From: Trichobilharzia szidati
Taxonomy: Eukaryota; Platyhelminthes; Trematoda; Strigeidida; Schistosomatidae
Reading direction: 5' to 3'
Assembly (NCBI GenBank): GCA_944472155.2
Contig: OX235272.1
Coordinates: forward strand, 4,634,354 to 4,698,353
DNA length: 64,000 nt
Shown: positions 10,372 to 22,199 of the stretch, one piece after another
How the letters are laid out: every line of letters starts with the position of its first letter
How positions within the stretch are numbered: the first letter of the stretch is position 1
Position numbers and translations under genes: made by a program
The notes under the pieces: generated by a model
What the model was told of the DNA's origin: nothing
The model's input: the letters and a program-made list of their open reading frames with translations, nothing else
The model's database searches: none

Positions 10372-10376
10372 GCTAG
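10372..10376. repeat. Target-site duplication GCTAG (right)
   Basis: Matches 6002-6006 and is followed by TGTGCAG, the continuation of the interrupted PLE. Confidence 0.9.
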
Positions 10377-10565
10377 TGTGCAGTTTACCTTCTTCTGTTC
10401 GTTTTATTTCACAATCTAACATTACAGATAATTCTCCTTGTTCATTTTCTGATTCAAATGTGTATTTTATTCCCTCTACTAGTGAGTTTATATGTGTAAA
10501 GAAGCTAAACTGTCATATGTTCTCTTTTTAACATTGTGAAAGTTTCATCCCCGTATCTCCACGGG
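10377..10565 (-). mobile_element. Penelope-like element, antisense, reverse transcriptase part (other side of the BEL insertion)
   Basis: Continues the PLE cut at 6006. On the reverse strand it reads a GDETFTMLK segment in place of the VDDTFTVLK seen at 53240-53270, so the catalytic box is already mutated. It then reads an EGIKYTFESENEQGE-like block. Homology to 53100-53280 is clear base by base. The PLE ends near 10565. Confidence 0.8.
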
Positions 10566-12029
10566 GAATGACTGGACATACACTGAGGAGACAAAACTTC
10601 CAATTATGTCACAAGACATGTGCTCGGGGAGAACCCGAGTGAGAAGCGAGGATTTGAATGTGGTCTCATGGCAGACGTGGTGAAAATGATGTAAAGAAGA
10701 GATGAAAGGTTGTTGGTAAAGGTGGCATCAGTTGACAATCATGTCAGAGGACGAAGTACAATGGCAACGTACCACTGAGGCTATTTGTTTCAGTTCGGAT
10801 TAACTGATACACCAGCAGGCAATTTATTTAGGACTTTGAAACGTTGCATGCCAAATTTCTGGCAAAGAAAATCTCTGAAGATACAAACAGTTTGTAGGAA
10901 GACGATGAGGAATCAACTTAAAGAAGAGGAAAACAAGCCGACAATGAAGAGACAATAAAAATATCTGATACACCCACGACTATAATCTGTTGCTTAGATA
11001 TTTCGGAAGTGTAATGACTTGCGTAAGCCAGCCAAATAAATAGGAAATTTTAGTCAATGCATAACCTTCTAAATATTCCCCGTATTACTAAAATAACATT
11101 GAATTCATTGCTTGACTGTCCACTCATGTTATGATAATAACTCAATGGAGACATTCAATGGAAGAGTGGAATTCAATTCCTGTGTGATAGCATCATCTCG
11201 ACGACCACACACACACACACACGCACACACTGACACAAAAATACTCTAAGCTGAATAAGTTGTACCAATCTGATGAAATGTCGTTATCATACCCCTCATC
11301 TTGTATGTTTGCGTCTCATGTGTTCACCAAGTTACTTCTACCATGGATGATCTATGACTGTGTACTTTTATGCATTTTCAAAACAAATATGAAAATGTCA
11401 CCATGATAGTGTTTGTTGTATTGAGGTAATTTAGAATTTTTCAATTTTAATATGTCAGTGAAAGTTAAATTTATGCTTCCTTTTTGCATTCTGTACATTA
11501 AATCGATGGGTTCTGAAAGGATGTTGATATATTTCCATGGTTGGATATGAGTGTGAATATATTTCATTTCAACGGTATGCTTAATCCTCAAATGACAGCT
11601 AGGAGAGGGTTAAAGAAAATCAAATCATGATATGCGGTAGATTCATTCTAATAATAGATCAATTTAGATTCCATTTATTCTGACAAACAATATGGACAGT
11701 ATGAGTGTCTGCCTTCCTGCTGCTTTTTTTGTTATTCACCCATATTTTAGTGCTATTACATGTTTAACAGCTATCGTCAAGATAGAACTGGTGAGTTCTA
11801 CTCAAGGGCAGAGACACGCTTATCTGACGAAACCTAGTGCATAACCAAACTATACATTTCAGTGCTTCTTACAGCTGTCAGAATGCATTATAGAAATAGT
11901 TTTTAAGATTTGTGAGTTAGACGGGTGACAATGATTTCGTTGTATTCTCTGGGCGGGATGATTTGACTGAGAAGATTACCTTGTCCTCCTCTTAATAACT
12001 TCATTAACTCTAACTTCAGGATGGAGTGA
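10566..12029. other. No gene recognised; contains a CA microsatellite
   Basis: No coding region with recognisable motifs. A (CA)n tract lies at 11205-11230. The remainder is AT-rich. Confidence 0.5.
11205..11230. repeat. (CA)n microsatellite
   Basis: CA dinucleotide run with one G interruption. Confidence 0.95.
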
Positions 12030-12225
12030 GTCTTCGTCGGTGGCACAGTGGTTAGGACTCTCGCCGACCATGCACATGGTCCGTGGTTCGATCTCCTGCC
12101 TATGCACACCCGATAGTTATGGTCAGCCTGCGAAATTTGGGCTATCGATGTCCATGCTGAAAATTCCATACTTGTACTAAAAATATGGTGTGGCATCAAG
12201 CTGTAATCAAAATTTTTAAAAAATT
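12030..12225 (+). mobile_element. tRNA-derived SINE, sense
   Basis: Head with A box TGGCACAGTGG and B box TGGTTCGATCTC. The body reads 'gtcagcctgcgaaatttgggctatcgatgtcc' in pieces and ends 'tggtgtggcatcaagctgtaatcaaaa'. Copies of this subfamily lie antisense at 17175-17375, 35283-35463 and 59445-59570. Part of the body ('ctgaaaattccatacttgta') resembles the CR1 3' end found in this window, the usual way a SINE borrows a partner's enzyme. Confidence 0.82.
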
Positions 12226-12279
12226 AAATAAATAAGCCTATAAACTGTCTCTCTAGATTACACTTTACACGTTTTGATA

Positions 12280-13288
12280 AAGTCTCAGTCAATTTCACCT
12301 TTAAGCACAAATCCGACCTAAACAAACTGGTTGGCTCTCTCGAGGTATGCAACATAGACGGCACTGAAATAGAAACCAAATCGGAAATCAAATACCTAGG
12401 CGTCATTCTACCTGCTGATCTCTCCTGGTCGTCTCATATCTTAGCAATTTCTAAGAAAATATTCCGTCTTACCTTCTACATTAAGAAGTTAAAACATTCT
12501 GGTATAACCCAACCCTTACTCCTACAATTCGTTAACTCTCACATTCTGCCTATTATTCCCTATTGTTCCCCACCCCTTAGTTTTTCCTGGGCTACTGAAG
12601 AAAGACTATAACATCATATTACGCAGGATGTTAAAGGTTGTCAGCAGGGTAAGCAACGTGCCACTTAACCAGCTTGTTAATATTCTGGTTGACAGGCACA
12701 TGGAATCGTGTGAAAAATGGGCTAAATCCATTTTATCTAACTCACACCACCCTCTTCATTCACAACTTTCCCCTTGCATCTCATCAGGCGAAACCAGAAG
12801 CCTGTATAGGAAACTATATGCTCGCACCAGCAAGTACAAAAGCTAAACCATACCCTACTTGGCTTGTGTTCTGTGCGATAAAGAAAGCATTAGGCGTGAC
12901 ACCTATAACTTATTAAATAGTCAGTAGAACAACTGGACCTCGTCTTTCCAACTCATATCATTTATAAGTACGACATTTTCTTTATTTCTTTTCCTTTTCT
13001 CTCTCTTTTTTTTCCGTTATGTGCTGCTTTGTTTCTTTCTTCCGCTTACGCCAGTAAATATGATAACATCTACGTTTCTAACACCTTCAAACACTGTTCA
13101 ACTTTGGCTTCGCTACCGACATGCCAATGTGTTGTTGTCATTATGAACTGAGATTTACTTAATCTATGTAGAATTTTATTTATTGATAATGTACTAAATG
13201 GATGCAACACTGTAGTAAAAATGCTGAGAATTCCATTCTGTATCACAAGTACTGTCTTGGAATAAAGCAAATTATTATTATTAATTTT
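12280..13288 (+). mobile_element. CR1-clade non-LTR retrotransposon, 5'-truncated copy
   Basis: Encodes the C-terminal region after the catalytic box: FKHKSDLNKL, IKYLGVILPADLSWSSHIL, FRLTFYIKKLKHSGITQPLL, then VDRHMESCEKWAKSIL and LYARTSKYKS in shifted frames. It ends with a 3' untranslated part and an AATAAA-like 'ggaataaagcaa' followed by an ATT tail near 13265-13288. The frame breaks near 12590 where one frame reads a decayed FPGLL region. Comparable copies are at 18885-19782, 23030-24075, and antisense at 21236-21895, 41300-43450 and 50505-51768. SR1 and several Perere families in schistosomes are of this clade. Confidence 0.85.
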
Positions 13289-14039
13289 CAACTTGAAATG
13301 TAAGTAAGGAAGTGTGAATACAGATTACAAGAGTCATAGAAACACAAAAATTACACAAGATCAGAATATAACTGTCAAATAGTTATTCTGAACGAATTAC
13401 AAGCGGGATCAGGAGGAGCATGGAAACAAACTTAAAATACCCGATTTTAAAACTGAAAAAAAATATTAGACATTCGTCTGAGCACAAGGTTTTCACGAAT
13501 TTCGTAGCATCAAATGAATTCCTGCCTTCATTTTATCAAGTGTTACCTTAAAATTTTGTTTATTTTTTCAAGCTGTTCATTCCAATTGCCAGGTAAACTC
13601 AAATACCACCACCATTTGTACACACATACATACACAAACGAATGGCGTTTGTATCAATAAACAAATTAGATTATAAAAACATCAGGCTTTATTTATTATT
13701 GGGATAGGAAAAACGGTATAATCTAATGGCTTAGAATGTTTACGCTTCACAGGAAAAAACAACAGGAGTGAGAATTTAGTCGAACAGAACACAACTGGCA
13801 AACAATCAATCAATCCAATCAATGATTCACTTTAATATGGAGATCATTTCCTCACGAAAAAAGGGGAGAGGGAAAGAGAGAGAGAGAAAAACTGGGATTC
13901 TGTTTACGTGTTTTTGTGAAGGAAAGATGACAGATTTTGTTTTTGATTATTGACCTGTGTAACAACACCTGTATGATAAAGTTTGAAATCAACTTCGCTT
14001 ATCCCATATAACTGGACTACGTTGACTCCTAGCTTAAAG
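13289..14039. other. No gene recognised; purine-rich tract
   Basis: No supported gene. A GA-rich stretch lies near 13855-13895. Confidence 0.5.
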
Positions 14040-14680
14040 ATAGGGAGCGAAGTGGTTGATGGAGCGTGTTGACCACTTCATTTATTTGGGAAGTTGCATC
14101 AGCCAACTGGTCGATCACTGACGAAACCTCAGCACGGATACAGAAGGTTCGTTTCGCATATGCTAGTTGATGCCGTCTCTGGAGTATACGTGGTTGTCAA
14201 CCAAAGGTCGTGTGTACTGCTCAGCAGTCCTCTCTGTCCTCCTCTATAGCTGTCAATGAGATATGGCCATTGAAAATAGAAGACATGAAAAGGCTGGCTA
14301 GTTGTCTTTGATCATGGGTGCCTACGTTTTCTTTCTCGTGTTAAGTCGTATAATTAGGTGAGCAGTACTGAGGTTAGGCATCGGTCGAGTGTTAGGTAAG
14401 GACGAGAGCTTAACTGACAAGGTTGTAAAACAGTTGCATCTGTTGAGAGAGATGGTTAGGAAATGTGTTACGTATACCCAGTCATTGCCTTTCTCTAAAA
14501 CAGGCAATGTTAGCTGACACTGGATCAGGTTGAAAAGGAGCTAGTAGTGGGTGGTCAAGCCAAATCATGGCTTCACTAGTCAATGAAATCCACAACATTT
14601 AGTTTAAGGTAGCCACATAGCGAGATGCAGACTTCCTGACTGGCTGAGGTCCTCCGGACGGAAAAACCTGGTGATATACA
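14040..14680 (+). mobile_element. Second RTE-like family, C-terminal fragment
   Basis: Homologous to 33075-33780. The sequence corresponds to the DHFTYLG...ISARIQ region, a decayed [12 protein letters not shown] block near 14225-14275 and the C-terminal Trp-rich end. It contains many stops and is followed directly by another RTE copy from about 14770. Its base sequence is distinct from the main RTE family in this window, so I treat it as a separate family. Confidence 0.7.
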
Positions 14681-14769
14681 GACGAATTAGAAATTTTATA
14701 AATTACGCACTTGGATGCTTGGGATGCATTATGGTTCCTTTTGGGGAGCCGAAATTATTTGGGTCATAC

Positions 14770-16135
14770 TATGCGATAGGACTCTGCAAGAACTGGCGAG
14801 GAATCATGCTTCTGTCGACGCCAAGTAAAATCCTGAGTCGCATCATCCTGGAGAGAATCAAGGACGCACTGGATACAGAACTCCGACCAGAACAAGCTGG
14901 ATTCAGGAAAGGCAAATCATGTTCTGACCAAATTGCAACTCTACGCATTATCATCGAACAAAGCATGGAATGGCAATCAAATCTCTACCTCAACTTTATA
15001 GACTTTGAGAAGGCCTTCGACAGCGTTGACCGCGAAGTAATTTGGAAACTACTCAAGTACTACGGCGTACCCCAAATATTCATCAACCTTATTCAACAGA
15101 TATATGACAACGGTAAATGTCAAGTGAACACAACGGAAAACTCACCGAGGCGTTTGCAGTAAACACAAGAGTCTGACAAGGGTGTTTATTATCACCAATG
15201 ATATTCCTAATATTGGTGGACTGGATTATGCCTCAGACAGTGGAAAACGAGAAGACAGGGATATCCTGGACCGACGTGAAGAACCTAGAAGACCTGGATT
15301 TCGCGCGTGGATGATTTATGTTTGATGTCATACAAAATCGAAGACTTACAAGCGGAAACCGACAAACTGGTCGAAGAAGCAGCAAAGACAGGACTCCTGG
15401 TGAACATAGACAAGACGGAGGTTATGAAAATAACTAACCAACCAACAACAACATCAGCAACATCCAGCGTCAATCACAATCAACGGGAGGGATTTGAAAG
15501 AGGTTACTTCATTCACTTATCTAGGGAGCATTGTCTCAACTACAGGAGGAACGGACAACGATGTCAAATCGGGAATCTGAAAGACGAGAAACACATTCAC
15601 CAACCTGAAACCAACCTGGAAATCTTCGTCACTCAGCATCAACAACAAAATTCGGATTTTCAATACAAACGTCAGTCAAGTCAGTTCTTCTATACGGTTC
15701 AGAAACTCGGTGGGTCACAAAGAATATTTCCAACAGCCTGTTGCAGACCTTTATCAACCACTGTCTTCACTGGATCTATACTGAAGATCAGATGGCCGGA
15801 AAGAATCACCAACAAGAAACTATGGGAACAAACAAAACAAGATCCAATCGTTCAACAAATATGCAGGAGAAAGTGGAGATGGATTGGACACTCGCTGAGG
15901 AGGCCACTGGGTGACATCGCGCGTCAGGCCAACACTGGAGTGGAACCCGAAAGGGAAGCGACGAATGGGACGTTCAAGTGTGACATGGAGGAGGTCATGT
16001 GAAGAAGAGTTGAAACCGTATGGACTAACATGGATGCAGGTGAAAAGTACAGCAAAAGACAGAAGCAAGTGGAGACGTGTATTTGAAGCCCTATGTTCCA
16101 CTAGGAACCCAAGGGAACAATAATAATAATACAGT
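14770..16135 (+). mobile_element. RTE-clade retrotransposon, most readable copy, 5'-truncated
   Basis: The reverse transcriptase is readable from LCKNWRGI through LRPEQAGFRKGKS, motif A (LNFIDFEKAFDSVD, near 14990-15030) and YGVPQIFINLIQQIYD. After a frame change near 15120-15170 it resumes with MDDLCLMSYKIEDLQ at 15307 and runs to the C-terminal WNPKGKRRMGRSSVTWRRS and RVFEALCSTRNPREQ. It ends in an AATAAT tail at 16119-16135. A 4-nt insertion at 15306-15309 breaks the FADD catalytic motif. This enzyme would nick and reverse transcribe at the target, but no copy here has an endonuclease domain or a full frame. Confidence 0.88.
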
Positions 16136-17028
16136 GCCCAAGTTTTTCACATATAATAATATGAGTTCACAAAAATTATTCCGGGATATTTATCGTTCCC
16201 ACTTTGTCCAAGTTTATTGAAATTTATAAAACAAAGGAAAGTTTTTGAGCTAGAAATATTCTTTTCGATAATTTCCTCTTCCGGCTCTACAAATGTATAT
16301 ATATGTATATATATATAGAATAATCGTCATTAACAATATTGGTGTTTTTTAAATAATATTGATTTGTTAAGTAAGATCACAGGGGAATTACCACAGTTCA
16401 AGAAAGATTCATAAGTTATAATAGGCCTAAAAATGTAATAGTAAATAGAATATCGAGTGAAATTAAGGACATTTCCTTATCAAAATGAAGATCCCTGAAA
16501 TCTTGATGTTCAAAGTAAGAAAAACGTTTGAACCAACTTTTTCTTTTGGATACATAGATTAGGCTTCTTAATGTAGATTTCAACAGCTTCAGCAATATGT
16601 ATTATACGAACTCTTGAGGTGAAATTAGGATTCATCGATATACGGTAGATGACTTTCAAAGCTGCCTTGTTTACATCAACTTTTGTGCCCTGCATCTACA
16701 AGATGAGACATAATAGAAAAATGAATGGACATTGTTTCTAATTAATTTAACCACGCAGGATGGTGTTCAAAAATTCGACGTTAAACAAGCCTAATCGTAC
16801 GGCCTATGCAGCTGACTGGCTCCACGCGAGCAGTCAAACTGATAGATACAATGAGAAGAGGCGAATTTAGCTAGTTTAGCTTTACCTTACAAACGCAAAA
16901 TACGGGTGGTTCTGAAGAGACAGTATACTTCGGCGACACTGAATGCTCTTTTTATCACATTCCCTAGGCTTTGTGTTATTATCTCACTGAAGTTGTAAGA
17001 ACGAGGTGTTTTTGAAACTGCTGGTACT
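16136..17028. other. No gene recognised; AT microsatellite and possible PLE end
   Basis: (TA)/(TATG) repeats occupy 16294-16317. The preceding 'gaaatattcttttcgataatttcctcttccggctctac' (in pieces, 16250-16290) resembles PLE ends elsewhere in the window. Nothing else is recognised. Confidence 0.45.
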
Positions 17029-17650
17029 TTAGTCCCTTTTTGACTTCTGATTTATATTCTTAAGGTTGAATTTTTCTGGGTAACCATTCTCAGTCAGCGA
17101 CTGTTTAATGATATTAAGTTCTTCGTTAAGACATCCATCAGAGCAGATTGGTCTTGCTCTGTAGGCCAAGCACTTTATTAAATTTTTTTTTATTACAGCT
17201 TGATTCCACACAATACATTTCGGTAGAGGTATGGAATTTCCAGCATGCGACATCGTAGCCCAAATTTTGCAGGCCGACCATTGATATCGGGTGTGCGCTG
17301 GCAGGGAATCGAACCTCGGACCACACGAGGCGTGGTTGGCGAGCATCCTACCTCTGAGCCATTGACGCACGAAGCTAAAATATGAGTATACTGACCAGGT
17401 GATTTAGGTTTTCTAAATACACTTCCTCTTTTTATTGTACCGTCCTCTTTTCTAGTCATAAGGACGTCTAGGAATGAAATATTAGAGTCTCTTTCTTTCT
17501 CTTTGGTAGAATCTACTGCAGGATGCACGTCGTTAAATTCATCAACAAAGATATTCTTCGCTTCATCCTCATTTTTCATAATCAAAAATGGATTATCCAT
17601 GTAACGACAGTAAAATTCTAGTTTGTCAATTTGAAATTTGATAAGTTTTC
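17029..17650 (-). mobile_element. Penelope-like element, antisense, RT C-terminal part, interrupted by a SINE
   Basis: On the reverse strand the sequence reads YCRYMDNPF where PLEs have YVDD (so the catalytic box is altered). It continues MKNEDEAKNIFVDEFNDVHPAV, then SNISFLDVLMTRKEDGTIKRGSV and FRKPKSPGQYTHI. After the SINE at 17175-17375 it resumes with CLAYRARPICSDGCLNEEL and LTENGYPEKF. Both parts line up with PLE reverse transcriptase order, with a short loss at the SINE site. Two open frames (17193-17600 and 17029-17370) are artefacts joining PLE and SINE. Confidence 0.85.
17175..17375 (-). mobile_element. tRNA-derived SINE, antisense, inside a PLE
   Basis: Reverse-strand head contains GTGCGTCAATGGCTCAGAGG with A box TGGCTCAGAGG and B box GGTTCGATTCC. 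The body matches 12030-12225 and ends 'caagctgtaataaaaaaaaat'. No clear target duplication was found. Flanking PLE sequence lacks roughly 20 codons. Confidence 0.85.
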
Positions 17651-18884
17651 TGAAAAAATAACTCTTGAATGCTGTATTATTAGTTTATTGATGACGTTTT
17701 CATTCCATTTTAATTCATTTTGTCATAAGTGTCAAGTTACTTTCACAATTTTTTTTGGCTAAGACAGTTTTCCCCACCTCCTATCTTTTGTCTCAATAAT
17801 TGTAGTATTCATCACATTTTGCATCCCACGTGTTAGATATTGATTGAGGGAACGATGGATTTATTGATTAACTTCTTTCCCTGGGTAGCTTAATTATCTT
17901 ATTATACACTTGGCAGTTTGTAGTAACGAACTTCTCACCTAATCGATTTGTAAGCCTAGTGTTCTGATCACTATTGGCAACAAGAACGCCACGATATGAT
18001 GCCACAGGATTCGTGAAGCAAGAAGACAGACCGTTGATGTAGATAGCTGTTACTGTCTTGAATCAAGACAGGAAAAGGGTTGATAGTAGTTGCGTACATA
18101 TATAAACGCTGAGAGACAGTAATTACACTGATGAGACAAAACAGTCAGTGACCAATAAGCCCCCAAGGTCATAAGAGAGGAGGGAATTACAAATAGCACC
18201 CTATTTAACAATGAATATCTCGATTCCTACATTTTGCTAAGTTAAATAACACCCGCTGTCCAATAGTGTGCACGTTGGTTTGACTTTCACTCTAATTTCT
18301 GTCCACATGCGTTACTGCATACTTTACTTATTAAAAGTTGACAATATCCTGGATCCGCTGCATGATAAAGCCCGGTTTTGTTTGAATGGGGTGATACAAT
18401 TTAAAGTCAAAAACTTATTAGAAAAAAGATGCCTTATCATATTTATTAGCATACAAGTTTTCTTCTTCTTTTCGACTCAATTTGCAATCTACTACTGCTC
18501 ATTTCGAGCTAGAAACATTATCATTAAGTGTATGTCATTGCCTGCCGTATTAAGTAAAATTAATCTACGATAAATTGCACTGTATGTTTACATATTCGCT
18601 TGTTTCTTTGGAGCTAGTTATATTGACCGCGTGAAGCGTAGGTTTTCAAAACGAATATGAGTACATTAACCCATATGACAAGTCAGATGGCGGACAAATT
18701 CTACAACACCTAGTAAATTGAGACCACTCAACTTCACTGAAGTCCTCTTTCAAAATAATCTAAAAGGTTAAACTGAATGGCGAGTTGAATGTTCGGTTTT
18801 AATAGTTGTTTATGACTGACGTGCTAGTAATTAGTTAGCTCTACTTTCAACTATGTGTGCAGAAGACATTTATTCAGTCTTTCA
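17651..18884. other. No gene recognised
   Basis: Apparently low-copy AT-rich sequence. A 101-codon open frame at 18268-18573 has hydrophobic stretches but no recognised motif and no homologue I can name. I do not call it a gene. Confidence 0.5.
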
Positions 18885-19782
18885 AACTTGTAGCTTGTAG
18901 CCAAGAGAGCAATGAAATAAAAATTAGATCAAGCATGAGATAACTTGGTATAGTTCTATTCTCTGACCTCTACTGTTCAAACTATAATTCGCCAAAATCT
19001 AAGAAAATGTTCCATCTAATCTTCAGCATAAGGAAGTCAAGACAATCAGGTAGGTATCAATCAACCTCCAATTTTAAAAATTGTTAACTCTTGCATCATA
19101 CCTGCTTTCTTTTATCTCGCCTTCTTAATCTTTCCCGGGCTACTGATAAAAGATAATGTCATGTTAAAAAGGTATTACAGGCTGTCGTTGGGATAACTGG
19201 TGGGCCAATATTAAGTCAACCTGTTTTTTCTGTAGTCGACAAACACCTGAAATCATGTGAGAAATAGTTCAAATCATTATCGTCTGATTATCAACACCAT
19301 CTACATTCTCTACTGTCACTCTCACCTCACATCTCATCAGGTAGGAATAGAAGTCAGACAAAAGATTATATGCTGGCTAGTACAATCAAATACAGAAAGT
19401 CAACGATACCCTATTCCACCCACGTCCTATGTGGTGGAGATAATGTTAAGCAAGGAACCGACGACTGACTACGTTATTGACAAAAAAGTCGGCTCTTTTA
19501 TTCTCTCTTATTCGTAATCAATCATGACACAATCTCAAATGACTTATAGTTCTAGGAATCAACATTAGTGATATTATTTCACGCTTCTTGTACATTTTTG
19601 ACTGCATTGTCAATACATATACCGAAACAAACGCTATTGTCAATGCTGTAATACTATTTTCGATTTTTGTTCTTGCTGTTGTCGAGTGAATTATAAGGCA
19701 TATTGCTCCAAATGCTGAGGATTCCACATTGTATCATGTGTTCTATTTTCGAATAAAGCTAACCGTTATTATTATTATTCTT
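18885..19782 (+). mobile_element. CR1-clade retrotransposon 3' end, sense
   Basis: Decayed coding remnant (SSDL-like near 18960, then FHLIFSIRKSRQSG), 'cctgttttttctgtagtcgacaaacacctg' (in pieces) equivalent to the VDKHLKSCEKW region, a long 3' untranslated part, then 'cgaataaagc' and an ATT tail at 19765-19782. It is closest to the antisense copy at 21236-21895. Confidence 0.82.
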
Positions 19783-20500
19783 GTCTTAAGAAGAGCCAAC
19801 TGAGCAACTGTAACCCGTATATCACACGCGGCTATTGTTCAGTAGAAGTCAGTTTACGAATTGAAACGCTGAGAAATTCAGAGTCCATTCGGGCTCTTGT
19901 TCATCTTTTCCAATTAACACAATGCAAAGTTTCTTTCTGAAAAGCCAAAACGATCAGATCACACTAGATGATCAGCTGGATTTCGTAAATCTCAGTCATT
20001 TAAATACTAATGGTTGACTTGAATGATTCCCAGCCTTTCATGTCAACCAATAGGTCATGACATCATACTACAATTCTTAGAGACCTTCTGTGTCTACAAA
20101 CAAGCATATTTAGGATACCACCTAGCCAGCCAGCTCAAAGCGAGATCACACGTGCATCCTAAGATTATTTTGTTAGTCAACAACAAAATAAGTATCACCA
20201 GATTATGATTTAAAAGAACAATTCTGAAGATGAAAGCCCTTCTTTTGAGTACAAATGTTCACCGAATGTCAATTATGGCCACAGGAGACGGCGAAGAGGT
20301 CTTTTTTGTTTAATACTAACTGCCAGAGAAATCAAAATACGTAAAAAAATAGAAATTTGTGGAAAATAATGGATAATCTTACTTCCACAGAAGGTTTGGA
20401 GATGATTTATAGGAAACAAGAACATAAAGAAGTTAGGGTAATTCATCAAACATTTTGTAGTGGTGCTTACCTACGTTTGACACACGGGAGTCTCAGGTTT
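19783..20500. other. No gene recognised
   Basis: No supported gene or repeat identified by eye. Confidence 0.45.
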
Positions 20501-20504
20501 GACT

Positions 20505-20870
20505 GCTAGTCAAGGGACTGGCTGAATGGTCACTGGAGTGGCCTCGTAATCTGAAGGCTTTGTATTTGATCTCTGCTGGCGTGATGCGTGAGTACTGCTA
20601 AAGAGTCACTTGCCAGGACTCAAAAGCTGTCCACTGCTTCCTTATTTAAATCGGTGGTTAATTGGTAGAATGTTCATCAACCAGGATCTTGCTCTAGGCA
20701 AGAATTTCAGATGAAGCATTACTTAATCTTGCCTGGTATACAAGCTGACAGTAACTCTGGAAAAGAGCGGAGGTCGTTGCATGAGGCTAGTAACCCCACC
20801 CCATAAAAATAATACCACTGCTACTAAAGCTTTGAAGAATGGGGCCTTTTATTCCACACGGGACTAAAAC
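20505..20870 (+). mobile_element. Two fused SINE fragments
   Basis: The first part (about 20510-20660) has the 'gcgtgagtactgct...gagtcac..ccaggactcaaaagctgtcc' block of the long SINE family with hammerhead-like remnants. The second (about 20725-20870) matches the body of the 49738-49955 SINE ('gaggctagtaacccca', 'accactgctactaaagctt'). Confidence 0.6.
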
Positions 20871-21235
20871 AGTGGAAAAAATAAAAGCTGCATAAAATTG
20901 ATTACACAACCATCCTAGAAAGGAGAATTCATACTGAGATCATGATAATAAAGGAAGGCTGGACAAAACGAACCTAAGCACATAGTTCGTGGTTTCTCTT
21001 TACAGATGACAAGACATTCAACTGCATGACGGAGACATTAATGAAATACTTTTGATTGTCTGCATGTAATTTTCTTTGCCTCTGATTCTACGTGAAATCT
21101 CTGTTAATGCTGCATGGCCTAAAGTAATAATGCGCTCTGACATTCAGCAGTAGATACTTCCGTGTTCACTATTTGGCAGCCATAATGATAGGTATTCACG
21201 AGCATTTACATACAATGTTCTGTCAGGACAACCTG

Positions 21236-21895
21236 TATAATAATAATTTGCCTTATTCCGAAACAGAACACATGATACAATGTGGAATCTCCAGCAATTG
21301 GCGCAATATTCCATCCAATTTACTCCACAACAGCAAGAACAAAAATCGAAAATAGTATTACAGTATTGACAATAGCGTTTGTTTTGGTATTTGTATTGAC
21401 AGTGCAGTCAAAAATGTACAAGAAGCGTGAAAATAATATCACTAATGTTGATGCCTAGAACTATAAGTTAGTTGAGATTGTGTCGTGATAGATTACAAAT
21501 AAGAGAGAATAAAAGAGCCGAATTTTTCGCCAGTAACGTAGTCAGTCGTCGGTTCCTCGTTAACCATTATCTCCATCACATGAGACGTGGGTGGAATAGG
21601 GTATCGTTGACTTTCTGTATTTGATTGTACTAGCCAGCATATAATCTTTTATCTGACTTCTATTCCTACCTGATGAGATGTGAGGTGAGAGTGACAGTAG
21701 AGAATGTAGATGGTGTTGATAATCAGACGATAATGATTTGGACCATTTCTCACATGAGTTCAGGTGTTTGTCGACTACAAAAGAAACTGGCTGACTTGGT
21801 AGTGATACACCATTTGCCCTCTTGAAAACTTTTAGAACCCTTCGCAACATGTCACTGTCCTTATTCAGTATCACAGGAGAGACTTAGTGCAAATA
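21236..21895 (-). mobile_element. CR1-clade retrotransposon 3' end, antisense
   Basis: Reverse strand reads LNKDSDMLRRVLKVFKRANG and FVVDKHLNSCEKWSKSL, then the 3' untranslated part and a TTATTATTA tail at the left end (21236-21250). It is an inverted near-copy of 18885-19782. Confidence 0.85.
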
Positions 21896-22199
21896 GTTTA
21901 GGAATAGCACCCAGTCTCACGAATACTAATTGCCTAATCGTCACTATCTTCAGTTGGAGATCACAGAAAACCAAGGAATACCTTAAATCTGTTTCGTTCT
22001 ACTTTGATACTCCTCATCACGGCGCCCTCACAACTCCACCACCAAGGATAGAACTCGGAACCTTTAGATGACAAGAACAGCTCTTTCACCATCCAGCTAT
22101 TTTGACTGGAATTCAATAACCCGTGAATTTTAACTTCCTTGAGGTTGTAGATGCGATGTTCCAAGGAATACCAAACTAAGCTGAAGCAACTGTTAAGCG

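Noticed and set aside
11205..11230. CA-repeat as a possible CRISPR-like or regulatory array
   Set aside because: Plain dinucleotide microsatellite with no spacers.
18268..18573. 101-codon open frame with hydrophobic stretches
   Set aside because: No recognised domain, no start context or splice evidence, AT-rich composition as in its surroundings. Best explained as chance.
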